This document shows positions 1-5,799 of a DNA stretch of 5,799 bases, piece after piece. The DNA lies in the NCBI GenBank assembly GCA_002714745.1, contig PAYF01000007.1:1-5799 (forward strand), in the 5' to 3' direction. Numbering within the stretch: the stretch's first letter is position 1; each line of letters opens with the position of its first letter. Source of the stretch: Methanobacteriota archaeon. Its GTDB lineage: Archaea; Thermoplasmatota; Poseidoniia; Poseidoniales; Thalassarchaeaceae. The notes beneath the pieces were generated by a model. The model searched no databases, had not been told where the DNA came from, and saw only the letters and a list, made by a program, of their open reading frames with translations. Made by a program: the position numbers and the translations under genes.

Positions 1-842
1 ACTCCCTGATGTCGGTAAATCGGCTGCCCGAACGTACTCCTCTCGTTAGCATATTGTAACGACTCCTCCATCGCACCTCTTGCATTGCCAACAGCATGAG
101 CGGAGATTGTAGGTCTAGACAAATCAAAGGCACGCATGGCGTTCATCCAACCATCGTTCTCCTTTTCTCCAATTAGGTTCTCAGCAGGAACTCTGACATC
201 TACGAAATCGACGGATCTTGTATCAGAGCATCTCTGGCCCATGTTATCCTCCTTCTTACCCAGAGTAATTCCCGGACTGTCAGCATCGACGATGAAACCG
301 CTCATTCCCTTGTATCCAGCACTGGGATCAGTGTAAGCGAGCACGAAGAACCAGTCAGCATACCCGGCACCAGTAATCCACATCTTGCTGCCGTTGATGA
401 CGTAGTCATCACCGTCGCGAGTGGCTTGAGTTGTTATGGACTGAACATCGCTTCCAGCACCAGGCTCGGTTACGCAGTACGAGGCTATGCATCCATCAGC
501 GACCTTTGACAGATAGCGCTGCTTTTGGTCATGAGTACCTCCCGTGATGACAGGATATGAAGCCAGCATTGTGCTGCCACACGCTGTGGCAAAGCCAGGA
601 TCTCCCCATCCAAATTCCTCGCAGATGAGAACCTCTTCGAAGGAGCCCATGCCGAAGCCGCCGAATTCCTCAGGTATCTTGACTGTCAGTAGGCCGAGAT
701 CGTGCGCCTTCCTGATTGCATCCCTAGGGAAACTGCTCTCACGGTCCCACTCCTCGGCATTGGTTTGAATCTCAGAGGCAGCGAAGTCGCGAGCCATCTG
801 CTGAAGCATCTCCTGCTCCTCTGACAGCGTGAAGTCGACCAT
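1..842 (-). CDS. Acyl-CoA dehydrogenase, medium-chain (ACADM)-like, 3' end outside window
   Basis: FAD-dependent flavoenzyme that oxidises acyl-CoA to trans-2-enoyl-CoA and passes electrons to electron-transfer flavoprotein; cytosolic in prokaryotes. The 280 visible codons read without interruption from ATG at 842 to the window edge, about 70% of the usual 380-400 residues. The helical N-terminal domain spans about 1-115. The middle beta domain carries the family signature YCVTEPGAGSD at 122-132 and KMWIT at 153-157. MGQRCSDTR at 201-209 matches human MCAD as I remember it. The C-terminal helical domain begins near 230, with RSTFGQ at 268-273 at the FAD-contact position. Ser242 sits where isovaleryl- and long-chain enzymes carry their catalytic Glu, so the base should be the MCAD-type Glu beyond the window. 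An in-frame TAA lies 24 bases upstream, so ATG 842 is the first ATG; no strong ribosome-binding site is visible. It follows the antiporter gene by 41 bp. The family is certain; the acyl chain specificity is not. Confidence 0.95.
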   Translation of the reverse strand, partial: MVDFTLSEEQEMLQQMARDFAASEIQTNAEEWDRESSFPRDAIRKAHDLGLLTVKIPEEFGGFGMGSFEEVLICEEFGWGDPGFATACGSTMLASYPVITGGTHDQKQRYLSKVADGCIASYCVTEPGAGSDVQSITTQATRDGDDYVINGSKMWITGAGYADWFFVLAYTDPSAGYKGMSGFIVDADSPGITLGKKEDNMGQRCSDTRSVDFVDVRVPAENLIGEKENDGWMNAMRAFDLSRPTISAHAVGNARGAMEESLQYANERSTFGQPIYRHQG

Positions 843-883
843 GGCCTCTGGAGCGGGCTTCCGCCCTTAGCGATTCGCACACA

Positions 884-1825
884 CTAGATGTAGAGCAGAG
901 CCATGTAGGATAGATATCCCAACACCATTCCAAATCCAAGCTTCTTGCCTATCTCCCGCTCATAGTACAGCATGGCCACGACGAACCCAGATGTCAGGAC
1001 GACGACCCAGATATCACGCTGAGCGAACTCCGGCGCAACAATCAGTCCACCTGAGTAAGTGGCTGCGAAGCCGAGAATGCCGAGAATGTTCATCACGTTG
1101 GAACCCAGTACATTGCCCACTGCAACGCCCCCCTGCCCCCGTAGACCCGCCACTAGAGTGACTGCGAGTTCAGGAAGAGATGTGCCGAGTGCAACTACAG
1201 AGAGGCCTACAACAGATTCGGGGATTCCATATTCACTGGCCAATCCAGTAGCCCCTTCGACCAGCATCTCCGCACCTGTCCATATCATCCAACCTCCAAG
1301 GATAGTGGCAGGGATGGCCAGCCACAGGTGATCGGGAAGCCAGGTGTCGCTGTCCTCGACATCTGTTCCTTCTGCCTTTGATTGTCTGTATGAGTAGACA
1401 TAGTAGGCAACTAGAACGAGAAGCATGACGACTCCGAAAATTCGCATAATCTCACCGGCCATGACTACAATCAGCAGCATCATGGTCGCAGCTGCCACCG
1501 CGGCAGCATCTCGCCTGACTCCCTTCCCAGTATCAGAAGCCGCACCTATCATAGCCGCAGTCCCTAGGACCAGCATCACATTGGCGACATTGGATCCAAG
1601 AACTCCTCCGACTGCGATTTCATCAGCATCGGTCCTCACTGCCTCTAATGCGACAGCTAGTTCTGGAAGCGAAGTGCCGATGGCTACTATGGTGAATCCG
1701 ACCAAAAGAGGTGGAACCCTCATCCTACCAGCAATAGTTACTGCACCCTGTACAACGAACTCACCACCTAGCATAAGTAGGGCGAATCCGATGATGATGA
1801 GGGGGCCGTCACCGATGCCTTCCAT
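884..1825 (-). CDS. Calcium/sodium (or cation/proton) antiporter, CaCA superfamily
   Basis: Integral membrane exchanger that probably exports Ca2+ in exchange for Na+ or H+. At 313 residues it is close to the archaeal NCX_Mj (about 300). It shows the inverted two-repeat architecture: alpha-1 has GTSLPE at 50-55 followed by GSNVAN at 77-82, and alpha-2 has GTSLPE at 214-219 followed by GSNVMN at 241-246. Glu55 and Glu219 match the paired Ca2+-binding glutamates of the family. About ten hydrophobic segments can be drawn: near 8-28, 38-63, 70-97, 107-124, 125-147, 166-190, 203-227, 235-258, 270-288 and 295-312. A charged loop (about 148-165) separates the halves. The start is ATG 1825, with no in-frame ATG before an upstream TGA; no Shine-Dalgarno is visible. 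It lies 53 bp after the E1 fusion and 41 bp before the acyl-CoA dehydrogenase, so co-transcription is plausible. The family is secure; the coupling ion is not determined by the sequence. Confidence 0.95.
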   Translation of the reverse strand: MEGIGDGPLIIIGFALLMLGGEFVVQGAVTIAGRMRVPPLLVGFTIVAIGTSLPELAVALEAVRTDADEIAVGGVLGSNVANVMLVLGTAAMIGAASDTGKGVRRDAAAVAAATMMLLIVVMAGEIMRIFGVVMLLVLVAYYVYSYRQSKAEGTDVEDSDTWLPDHLWLAIPATILGGWMIWTGAEMLVEGATGLASEYGIPESVVGLSVVALGTSLPELAVTLVAGLRGQGGVAVGNVLGSNVMNILGILGFAATYSGGLIVAPEFAQRDIWVVVLTSGFVVAMLYYEREIGKKLGFGMVLGYLSYMALLYI

Positions 1826-1878
1826 GATTGCGAGCGGAACAAGACCCGCTCATGACCGTTTGGTTAACCGGTATTGTC

Positions 1879-4746
1879 TCACGAGCACATTCTCTCGATG
1901 TGTCTGATGACCAAATCGGCCGTCGGCATGGTATGGTCCTCCAAAGTCGGAGAGAACGGAACAGGAGTATCCAAGGCTCCCACTACCACAGGTGGAGTCT
2001 CAAGGCACCAGAAAGCCTCCTCAAGGATTCTGCTGCTAACTGTATTGCCCAGACCACCAGTCCACTGTGCCTCCTGCAGCACAAGCAATCTGCCTGTCCT
2101 CAATACCGAGTCAATGCAAGTCTGTGCATCGAATGGGGAGATGGTTCGCAAATCGACGATTTCGACTTCAAATCCTTTCTTTGAAGCCTCCAGTGCTGCC
2201 TTTAGAGCGACGTGTACCATGGCGCCCCAAGTAACGATTGTCAAGTCCTTGCCACCTCTCACAACCCTAGCACTGCCAATCGAACTCTCTCCTCTAGCAA
2301 GCCTTTCGTGCACTGATTCTCGATCAACGACCTGACTGATAGAATCTCCCCAACCGGTCAATCCTCCTCTAAGGCCGTAAAGGCCTATGTGTTCGAGAAA
2401 TATTACAGGGTCATCCAGAGCATGGGCCTCGACGAGTAGGTCGTAGGCATCTTGAGGGGTGCTCGGAAAGACCATCACCAGGCCTGGATCGTTGAGGAAC
2501 CAAGATTCGATTATGTTCGCGTGATAAGGACCGCTGCGGGTCTTACCCCCTAGAGGGATGCGTACGGTTAGAGGGACATCTGCACCCCAGCGCCAGCGTA
2601 GTTGCGCGGCGTTGTTAATCAGGGCATTCATCGCAAGAGCGGCGAAGCCACCGAACTGAATCTCGGCCACCGGCCTCATCCCACCTAGTGCTGCTCCGGT
2701 GGCTGAGTGAACAATTACGGCCTCCGAGAGTGGCATATCGAGTAACTTGTCAGAGTGCCCCTTCGCCTTTAGTGGAAGATTCATCCCGAATGCTCCTGCC
2801 ACTTCCATATCTTCGCCCATGAATACGACTCCTTCACCACTCTCATCAGCGATTGCGGCCATCGCATTCTGTATCGCGCGGCTGTAACTAGTCGAGTTCG
2901 CCGCATCAGAGAACTCCAGCGAAACCTTTCCAGACTCCAATGGCGCTTCAGAAACCTTACGCCCTCCATCGAGTCTACTGAACTGCTCGGAGTGACTGCT
3001 GGCATCGTGGAGACTGGTGATTCCCTTGGTCACTGAATGCCCCTCGGGCCACGGCATCTCTTCCATTTCCTTCCTAGATGAATCAGCCAGGGCCTGTTCC
3101 TCTGCTTCCATCTGCTCGAGAACACCCTCATCACATCCCATCTGGAGTAATAGTTCACGATGATTTGGGAGAGGGTCCTTATCAGTCCAATAGCGGAGTA
3201 GTCCTCGGTCTACATAACCTGGAGGATTACCTGAGGATGCACCCAAATACAGATCATCATGGTGGTGAGCGTGACCGCATCCTCGCATGGTCTCGACATG
3301 AATCAGAGTCGACCCCCCTCCATCTGATGCGAACTCTCTTGCAACCGCAGTCGAGGCGTAGAATAGGCCAGGATCGGAACCATCGATTGTCCACGATGGC
3401 ACCCCCATCGCGTGCCCCTTGTCCCCATAGGTCTCGGCTCCAGATTGGCCGACGACATAGGTGTCCAGTGCAATCTGGTTATTCTGAATCATGAATGCCA
3501 TGGGAAGGCCTCTAGTTCCTGCGAGGTTCATCGCCTCCCAGAACTCGCCACTGCTACTGCACCCCTCTCCGACGGGTGCTAGGTGGAACCTGTCGACACC
3601 CAGTCTTACTGCGGCCAATGCTATGCCTGTAGTAGTGGCGCTGGCAATTGGCAGGGGCGCAGTCGGCGGGAGAACTCTCTTCTCCCAGTTGCCGATATGC
3701 AGATCCCTTCCTCCCGATGCTTCATGCCCTCCATCCATGTATGATCCGGACTTGCCCATCTGGGCTGCGAATACCTCAGTTGGAGTCTGCCCCATCGCCA
3801 AAGCCAGTCCGACATCACGAATCATCGGAGCTACAACATCAGCTCTCTGAACATTTCCTACCAAATCCACTGCCCTCCTTAGCGCGGAAGCACAGGCAAC
3901 TATTCCTTCCTGCCATGTAGAGCGGAATCCCTTACCTCCGAACCGGCTACCGTCTGGTGTCTCTAGGCCCTCTGAGAACAACTCTTTGAGATGCTCATCA
4001 ACTACTCTGGTCCTAGTCATCATCCTTTGCCATTCAAGCCGCTGCTCAAGAGTTATCGAAGCATAATGTGCGATCCTTCTCAAGCATAGAGTAGCATCAA
4101 TCAACAGTCTCGCAGTACGTCTTTCAAGATGTAACTCACCCGTCCTCATGGGCATGATTTCTCCAGAGTGCACCGGGCTTAGTGAGGGGGCCATCAATCG
4201 ATCATGTAGAGACTCCTTTACAGCCCTCAAAAGGTCCAATGAGAATTTATGAAAAGACTCACCATCGAATGATGAGGGAGGGTTGCATCCATCCCATGTA
4301 TCCGATACAAGTTCAAGATGCCCATCGTGTCTTTCGGCGAAGAATCTCAAGAATTCAATTCTGGCAGTATCTGATCTGAGAGATGATGGGAAATCAAGCG
4401 CGGCCTCTGGTTGCCAGCCTGCGCCCCAAATGTTCGGCAGAGTGGATTGCGAGGCGATGCCGACCACCACCTCTGAGGAGACTTGTGCAGATTCTTCTGT
4501 AGCTGAATCTCTCCTGCGTGCCTCGTGCTCAAGTTCGGACTCATTCACACTAGACTCTCTCTCCCAGATTCGAACGCTCCTTCGCCTGCCTTGACCTGAG
4601 GAGGAACGGTCTAACTTCGCCCTCACTCTCTTGCCACAATGCTCGCAACTCCTGTCGAGCCGCTCAGTTCCCACCTTCGCCTTCCAAACCTGATGAATTC
4701 CGCATTCAGGACATTGCCATACTCCTTGGCGCATGATATGCCGCAC
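1879..4746 (-). CDS. 2-oxoacid dehydrogenase E1, fused alpha and beta subunits with N-terminal zinc ribbon
   Basis: Thiamine-diphosphate enzyme that decarboxylates a 2-oxoacid (pyruvate or branched-chain) and acylates the E2 lipoyl group. Domains in order: a zinc ribbon at 10-40 (Cys12, Cys15, Cys34, Cys37); a basic, then acidic, probably disordered stretch to about 95; an unassigned region to about 230; E1-alpha at about 235-570; a linker; E1-beta pyrimidine-binding domain at about 618-800; and a transketolase C-terminal domain at about 822-950. In the alpha part the diphosphate/Mg2+ motif is GEG (393-395) with NN at 422-423, the GEG form also found in branched-chain E1. The loop usually carrying regulatory serines reads GHAHHHDD (491-498). 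In the beta part MPLSE (671-675) supplies the cofactor-activating Glu675, and YHAN (741-744) supplies the active-site His742. At 955 residues it is about 270 longer than usual alpha/beta fusions. The start is GTG 4746, preceded 9 bases upstream by an in-frame TAA; ATG 4734 (residue 5) is an alternative that keeps the zinc ribbon. E2 and E3 are not in the window. Substrate is unresolved; the downstream acyl-CoA dehydrogenase mildly favours branched-chain acids. Confidence 0.93.
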   Translation of the reverse strand: MRHIMRQGVWQCPECGIHQVWKAKVGTERLDRSCEHCGKRVRAKLDRSSSGQGRRRSVRIWERESSVNESELEHEARRRDSATEESAQVSSEVVVGIASQSTLPNIWGAGWQPEAALDFPSSLRSDTARIEFLRFFAERHDGHLELVSDTWDGCNPPSSFDGESFHKFSLDLLRAVKESLHDRLMAPSLSPVHSGEIMPMRTGELHLERRTARLLIDATLCLRRIAHYASITLEQRLEWQRMMTRTRVVDEHLKELFSEGLETPDGSRFGGKGFRSTWQEGIVACASALRRAVDLVGNVQRADVVAPMIRDVGLALAMGQTPTEVFAAQMGKSGSYMDGGHEASGGRDLHIGNWEKRVLPPTAPLPIASATTTGIALAAVRLGVDRFHLAPVGEGCSSSGEFWEAMNLAGTRGLPMAFMIQNNQIALDTYVVGQSGAETYGDKGHAMGVPSWTIDGSDPGLFYASTAVAREFASDGGGSTLIHVETMRGCGHAHHHDDLYLGASSGNPPGYVDRGLLRYWTDKDPLPNHRELLLQMGCDEGVLEQMEAEEQALADSSRKEMEEMPWPEGHSVTKGITSLHDASSHSEQFSRLDGGRKVSEAPLESGKVSLEFSDAANSTSYSRAIQNAMAAIADESGEGVVFMGEDMEVAGAFGMNLPLKAKGHSDKLLDMPLSEAVIVHSATGAALGGMRPVAEIQFGGFAALAMNALINNAAQLRWRWGADVPLTVRIPLGGKTRSGPYHANIIESWFLNDPGLVMVFPSTPQDAYDLLVEAHALDDPVIFLEHIGLYGLRGGLTGWGDSISQVVDRESVHERLARGESSIGSARVVRGGKDLTIVTWGAMVHVALKAALEASKKGFEVEIVDLRTISPFDAQTCIDSVLRTGRLLVLQEAQWTGGLGNTVSSRILEEAFWCLETPPVVVGALDTPVPFSPTLEDHTMPTADLVIRHIERMCS

Positions 4747-4795
4747 AAGCAGTTAGTACAACAAATCTTCGATGTACTGTGAATTAATCAACCAC

Positions 4796-4803
4796 AAATA
4801 TAA
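4796..4803 (-). promoter_or_regulatory. TATA-like box (TTATATTT) upstream of the E1 fusion gene
   Basis: On the minus strand TTATATTT lies about 50 bases before GTG 4746 and 62 before ATG 4734. If archaeal spacing of about 25 bases from TATA box to transcription start holds, the transcript would begin near 4772-4776 and have a leader of roughly 25-40 bases. No clear BRE was identified. In a region this AT-rich, TATA-like strings occur by chance, so this is only a candidate. Confidence 0.3.
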
Positions 4804-4819
4804 CAAAAATAGATAAATA

Positions 4820-4833
4820 TGCCAATAATGGCA
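4820..4833. repeat. Short inverted repeat TGCCA-ATAA-TGGCA
   Basis: Two perfect 5-base arms flank a 4-base spacer. Allowing one unpaired C at 4834, the arms extend with ATA on both sides. It lies 17 bases upstream of the TATA-like box and about 75 bases before the E1 start. It has the size of a small operator for a dimeric regulator. The short stem without a following T-run makes it a poor intrinsic terminator. Confidence 0.35.
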
Positions 4834-4890
4834 CATATAGGATACATAAATACCACAAATAAACACTAATCTGAATTAAAACATACCACA

Positions 4891-5799
4891 TTAATATTTA
4901 ATTATGTTTGAATTCACTGTGTCAGACCACTCGTGAATACCGCCCCGTAGGTTGTACACCTCGCCCTTCGCAAGCCCACTAGAAACTAGATAGCGTGCCA
5001 CTGCAGCAGATCTAACACCGGTCCTACAGTAAACTACAATGTCCCTGTCGAGAGGAATCTCAGCCATCCGCATCGGTACCTGATTATGCTCGATTCTCAG
5101 GGCGGTTCCCGACAGAGTGGCAATCGCCTCCTCCTCGCTTCTCCGGACATCGAATAGGAATACATCCCATCCAGAGTCACGGCGTTTGACGAATTCTGCC
5201 GGACTAATCACGAGCATCATTTCACTGGGCGAATCGACATCACTTGAACAAGACTCTACATTCTCCTGCTTTAGTTCCGTTACAACTTCTCGTGACTTAT
5301 CCTTTGAGAATCCTAGGGTTCTGAAATCCATGCTCAGAGCATCGATGACCAGCAGCTTCCCGTTGAGTGAATCTCCAATCCTCAGTATCGCTTTGATTGC
5401 TTCAGTCGCTTGAATTGATCCAACTATCCCCGGAAGTACTCCAAGCACTCCAGCTTCAGCACAGTTCGGAGCCAAACCATCTTCAGGTGGCTCGGGAAAT
5501 AAATCACGGTAATTGGGTCCGCCGTCTAGGTTGAATGTGGCCACCTGTCCCTCGAAACGGTGAATGCTACCGAAGACCCAGGGCTTGCCTAGAATTTCGC
5601 ACGCATCTCCAATCAAGTATCGAGTTTCGAAATTGTCCGTGCCGTCTATTAAGATGTCATATCGGCCGATTATATCCAGAGCATTTGTCGTATCGAGCCT
5701 CCCCTCTATGGCTTCAACGGTCACTTCGGGATTGAGGTCGGAAATGCGCCTCTCGGCAGATGCAGCCTTTGACTCACCGACCTCGGAAGTACTGTGGAG
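4891..5799 (-). CDS. ThiF/MoeB-family adenylyltransferase with C-terminal rhodanese domain (MoeZ/UBA4-like), 5' end outside window
   Basis: E1-like enzyme that adenylates the C-terminal glycine of a ubiquitin-like sulfur carrier (MoaD, ThiS or SAMP type); the rhodanese domain then supplies sulfur, for molybdopterin, thiamine or tRNA thiolation. The 302 visible codons run open to the window edge. They start with LHSTSEVG, typical of the segment after the family's nucleotide-binding motifs, so the GTG at 5724 is internal and the ATP-binding glycine loop lies off the window. Visible residues: DGTDNFETRYL at 52-62, LFPEPP at 100-105, Cys113 in NCAEAGVLGVLPG (position of the catalytic Cys of MOCS3/UBA4), and the rhodanese loop CRTGVRS at 258-264 with Cys258 as persulfide site. 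Both zinc-binding CxxC pairs of MoeB are absent: the first site reads NYRD (96-99), and the second has no Cys around 166-173. I recall the same in mycobacterial MoeZ. The C-terminus ends in KY at a TAA. Family and fusion are secure; the pathway served is not. Confidence 0.93.
   Translation of the reverse strand, partial: LHSTSEVGESKAASAERRISDLNPEVTVEAIEGRLDTTNALDIIGRYDILIDGTDNFETRYLIGDACEILGKPWVFGSIHRFEGQVATFNLDGGPNYRDLFPEPPEDGLAPNCAEAGVLGVLPGIVGSIQATEAIKAILRIGDSLNGKLLVIDALSMDFRTLGFSKDKSREVVTELKQENVESCSSDVDSPSEMMLVISPAEFVKRRDSGWDVFLFDVRRSEEEAIATLSGTALRIEHNQVPMRMAEIPLDRDIVVYCRTGVRSAAVARYLVSSGLAKGEVYNLRGGIHEWSDTVNSNIIKY

Larger units (their letters stand above)
4791..4861. repeat. Direct repeat ACCACAAATA, two exact copies
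   Basis: The plus-strand 10-mer ACCACAAATA occurs at 4791-4800 and 4852-4861 (minus strand TATTTGTGGT), start to start 61 bases. A shorter third copy, ACCACA, lies at 4885-4890, abutting the stop codon of the upstream gene. The first copy overlaps the TATA-like box. Regularly oriented copies in a promoter region could be a regulator-binding site, but with two full copies in low-complexity DNA chance cannot be excluded. Confidence 0.4.
4747..4890 (-). promoter_or_regulatory. AT-rich intergenic region, probable promoter region of the E1 fusion gene
   Basis: This 144-bp gap is about 28% G+C by hand count and is the only sizeable non-coding stretch in the window. It follows the stop of the ThiF-rhodanese gene and precedes the E1 start. 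It contains a TATA-like box, a short inverted repeat and repeated TGTGGT elements, listed separately. T-rich runs on the transcribed strand just after the upstream stop codon (4872-4884) could end the upstream transcript, as archaeal termination often uses oligo-T, but no strong terminator is visible. Its role as a promoter is inferred from position and composition. Confidence 0.5.

Noticed and set aside
853..866. Small GC-rich hairpin (GGGC-TTCC-GCCC, with an alternative GCGG/CCGC pairing) between antiporter and acyl-CoA dehydrogenase
   Set aside because: The stem is only 4 base pairs, is not followed by a T-run and sits just before a start codon; too weak to call a terminator or regulatory element.
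686..880. Minus-strand open frame of 64 codons between the antiporter and the acyl-CoA dehydrogenase start
   Set aside because: It overlaps the N-terminus of the acyl-CoA dehydrogenase in another frame and has an arginine-rich composition without recognisable features.
1862..1869. 8-bp palindrome GGTTAACC between the E1 fusion and antiporter genes
   Set aside because: A single short palindrome is expected by chance at this scale, with no second copy or adjoining promoter-like sequence.
1425..2335. Long plus-strand open frames over the antiporter and the 3' part of the E1 fusion gene (up to 160 codons)
   Set aside because: Their products are low-complexity and Ser/Thr/Pro-rich, match no family I know, and are fully antisense to genes with clear motifs. 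They are shadows of codon bias.
2781..3005. Possible boundary or frameshift between E1-alpha and E1-beta halves
   Set aside because: The reading frame is continuous through the linker (about residues 570-617) with no stop; the fusion is a real single frame on this sequence.
5722..5724. GTG as the start of the ThiF-rhodanese gene
   Set aside because: The frame stays open upstream to the window edge and encodes the family-typical LHSTSEVG segment, so this GTG is an internal valine codon.
1..5799. tRNA, rRNA, CRISPR arrays, insertion sequences, phage genes or a defence-type system
   Set aside because: Nothing resembling these was seen; nearly all of the window is occupied by four recognisable metabolic or transport genes.

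Overview
The window holds four genes, all on the minus strand. From right to left, in the direction of transcription, they are: a ThiF/MoeB-type adenylyltransferase fused to a rhodanese domain (5' end outside the window); a 955-codon thiamine-diphosphate 2-oxoacid dehydrogenase in which E1-alpha and E1-beta are fused behind an N-terminal zinc ribbon; a CaCA-family Ca2+/Na+ (or H+) antiporter; and an MCAD-like acyl-CoA dehydrogenase whose 3' end lies outside the window. No RNA gene, insertion sequence, CRISPR array or phage gene was seen.

Layout: 4891 to beyond 5799 is the sulfur-carrier-activating enzyme. 4747-4890 is a 144-bp non-coding gap of about 28% G+C (hand count), much more AT-rich than the genes, with a TATA-like box, a short inverted repeat and repeated TGTGGT elements; it is the likely promoter region of the next gene. 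1879-4746 is the E1 fusion, 884-1825 the antiporter and <1-842 the acyl-CoA dehydrogenase. The last three are separated by only 53 and 41 bp and could form one transcription unit.

Organism: the features suggest an aerobic heterotrophic archaeon, perhaps a marine Poseidoniia (Marine Group II)-like lineage. Pointers are the absence of good Shine-Dalgarno sites, a TATA-like element, frequent AGA/AGG and ATA codons, the zinc ribbon on a metabolic enzyme, and aerobic acyl-CoA metabolism. This is inference. There is no rRNA or marker gene here, and MoeZ-type and E1 alpha/beta fusion proteins are also common in bacteria.

How the genes may work together: the E1 fusion decarboxylates a 2-oxoacid and, with E2 and E3 encoded elsewhere, yields an acyl-CoA; the acyl-CoA dehydrogenase could then introduce the alpha,beta double bond. 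That pairing fits branched-chain amino-acid or fatty-acid breakdown. The antiporter between them has no obvious metabolic link. The ThiF-rhodanese protein belongs to molybdopterin, thiamine or tRNA sulfur transfer and is probably transcribed separately. I see no clearly new multi-gene system. The most unusual object is the zinc-ribbon E1 fusion with its long unassigned N-terminal region and its histidine-rich active-site loop.
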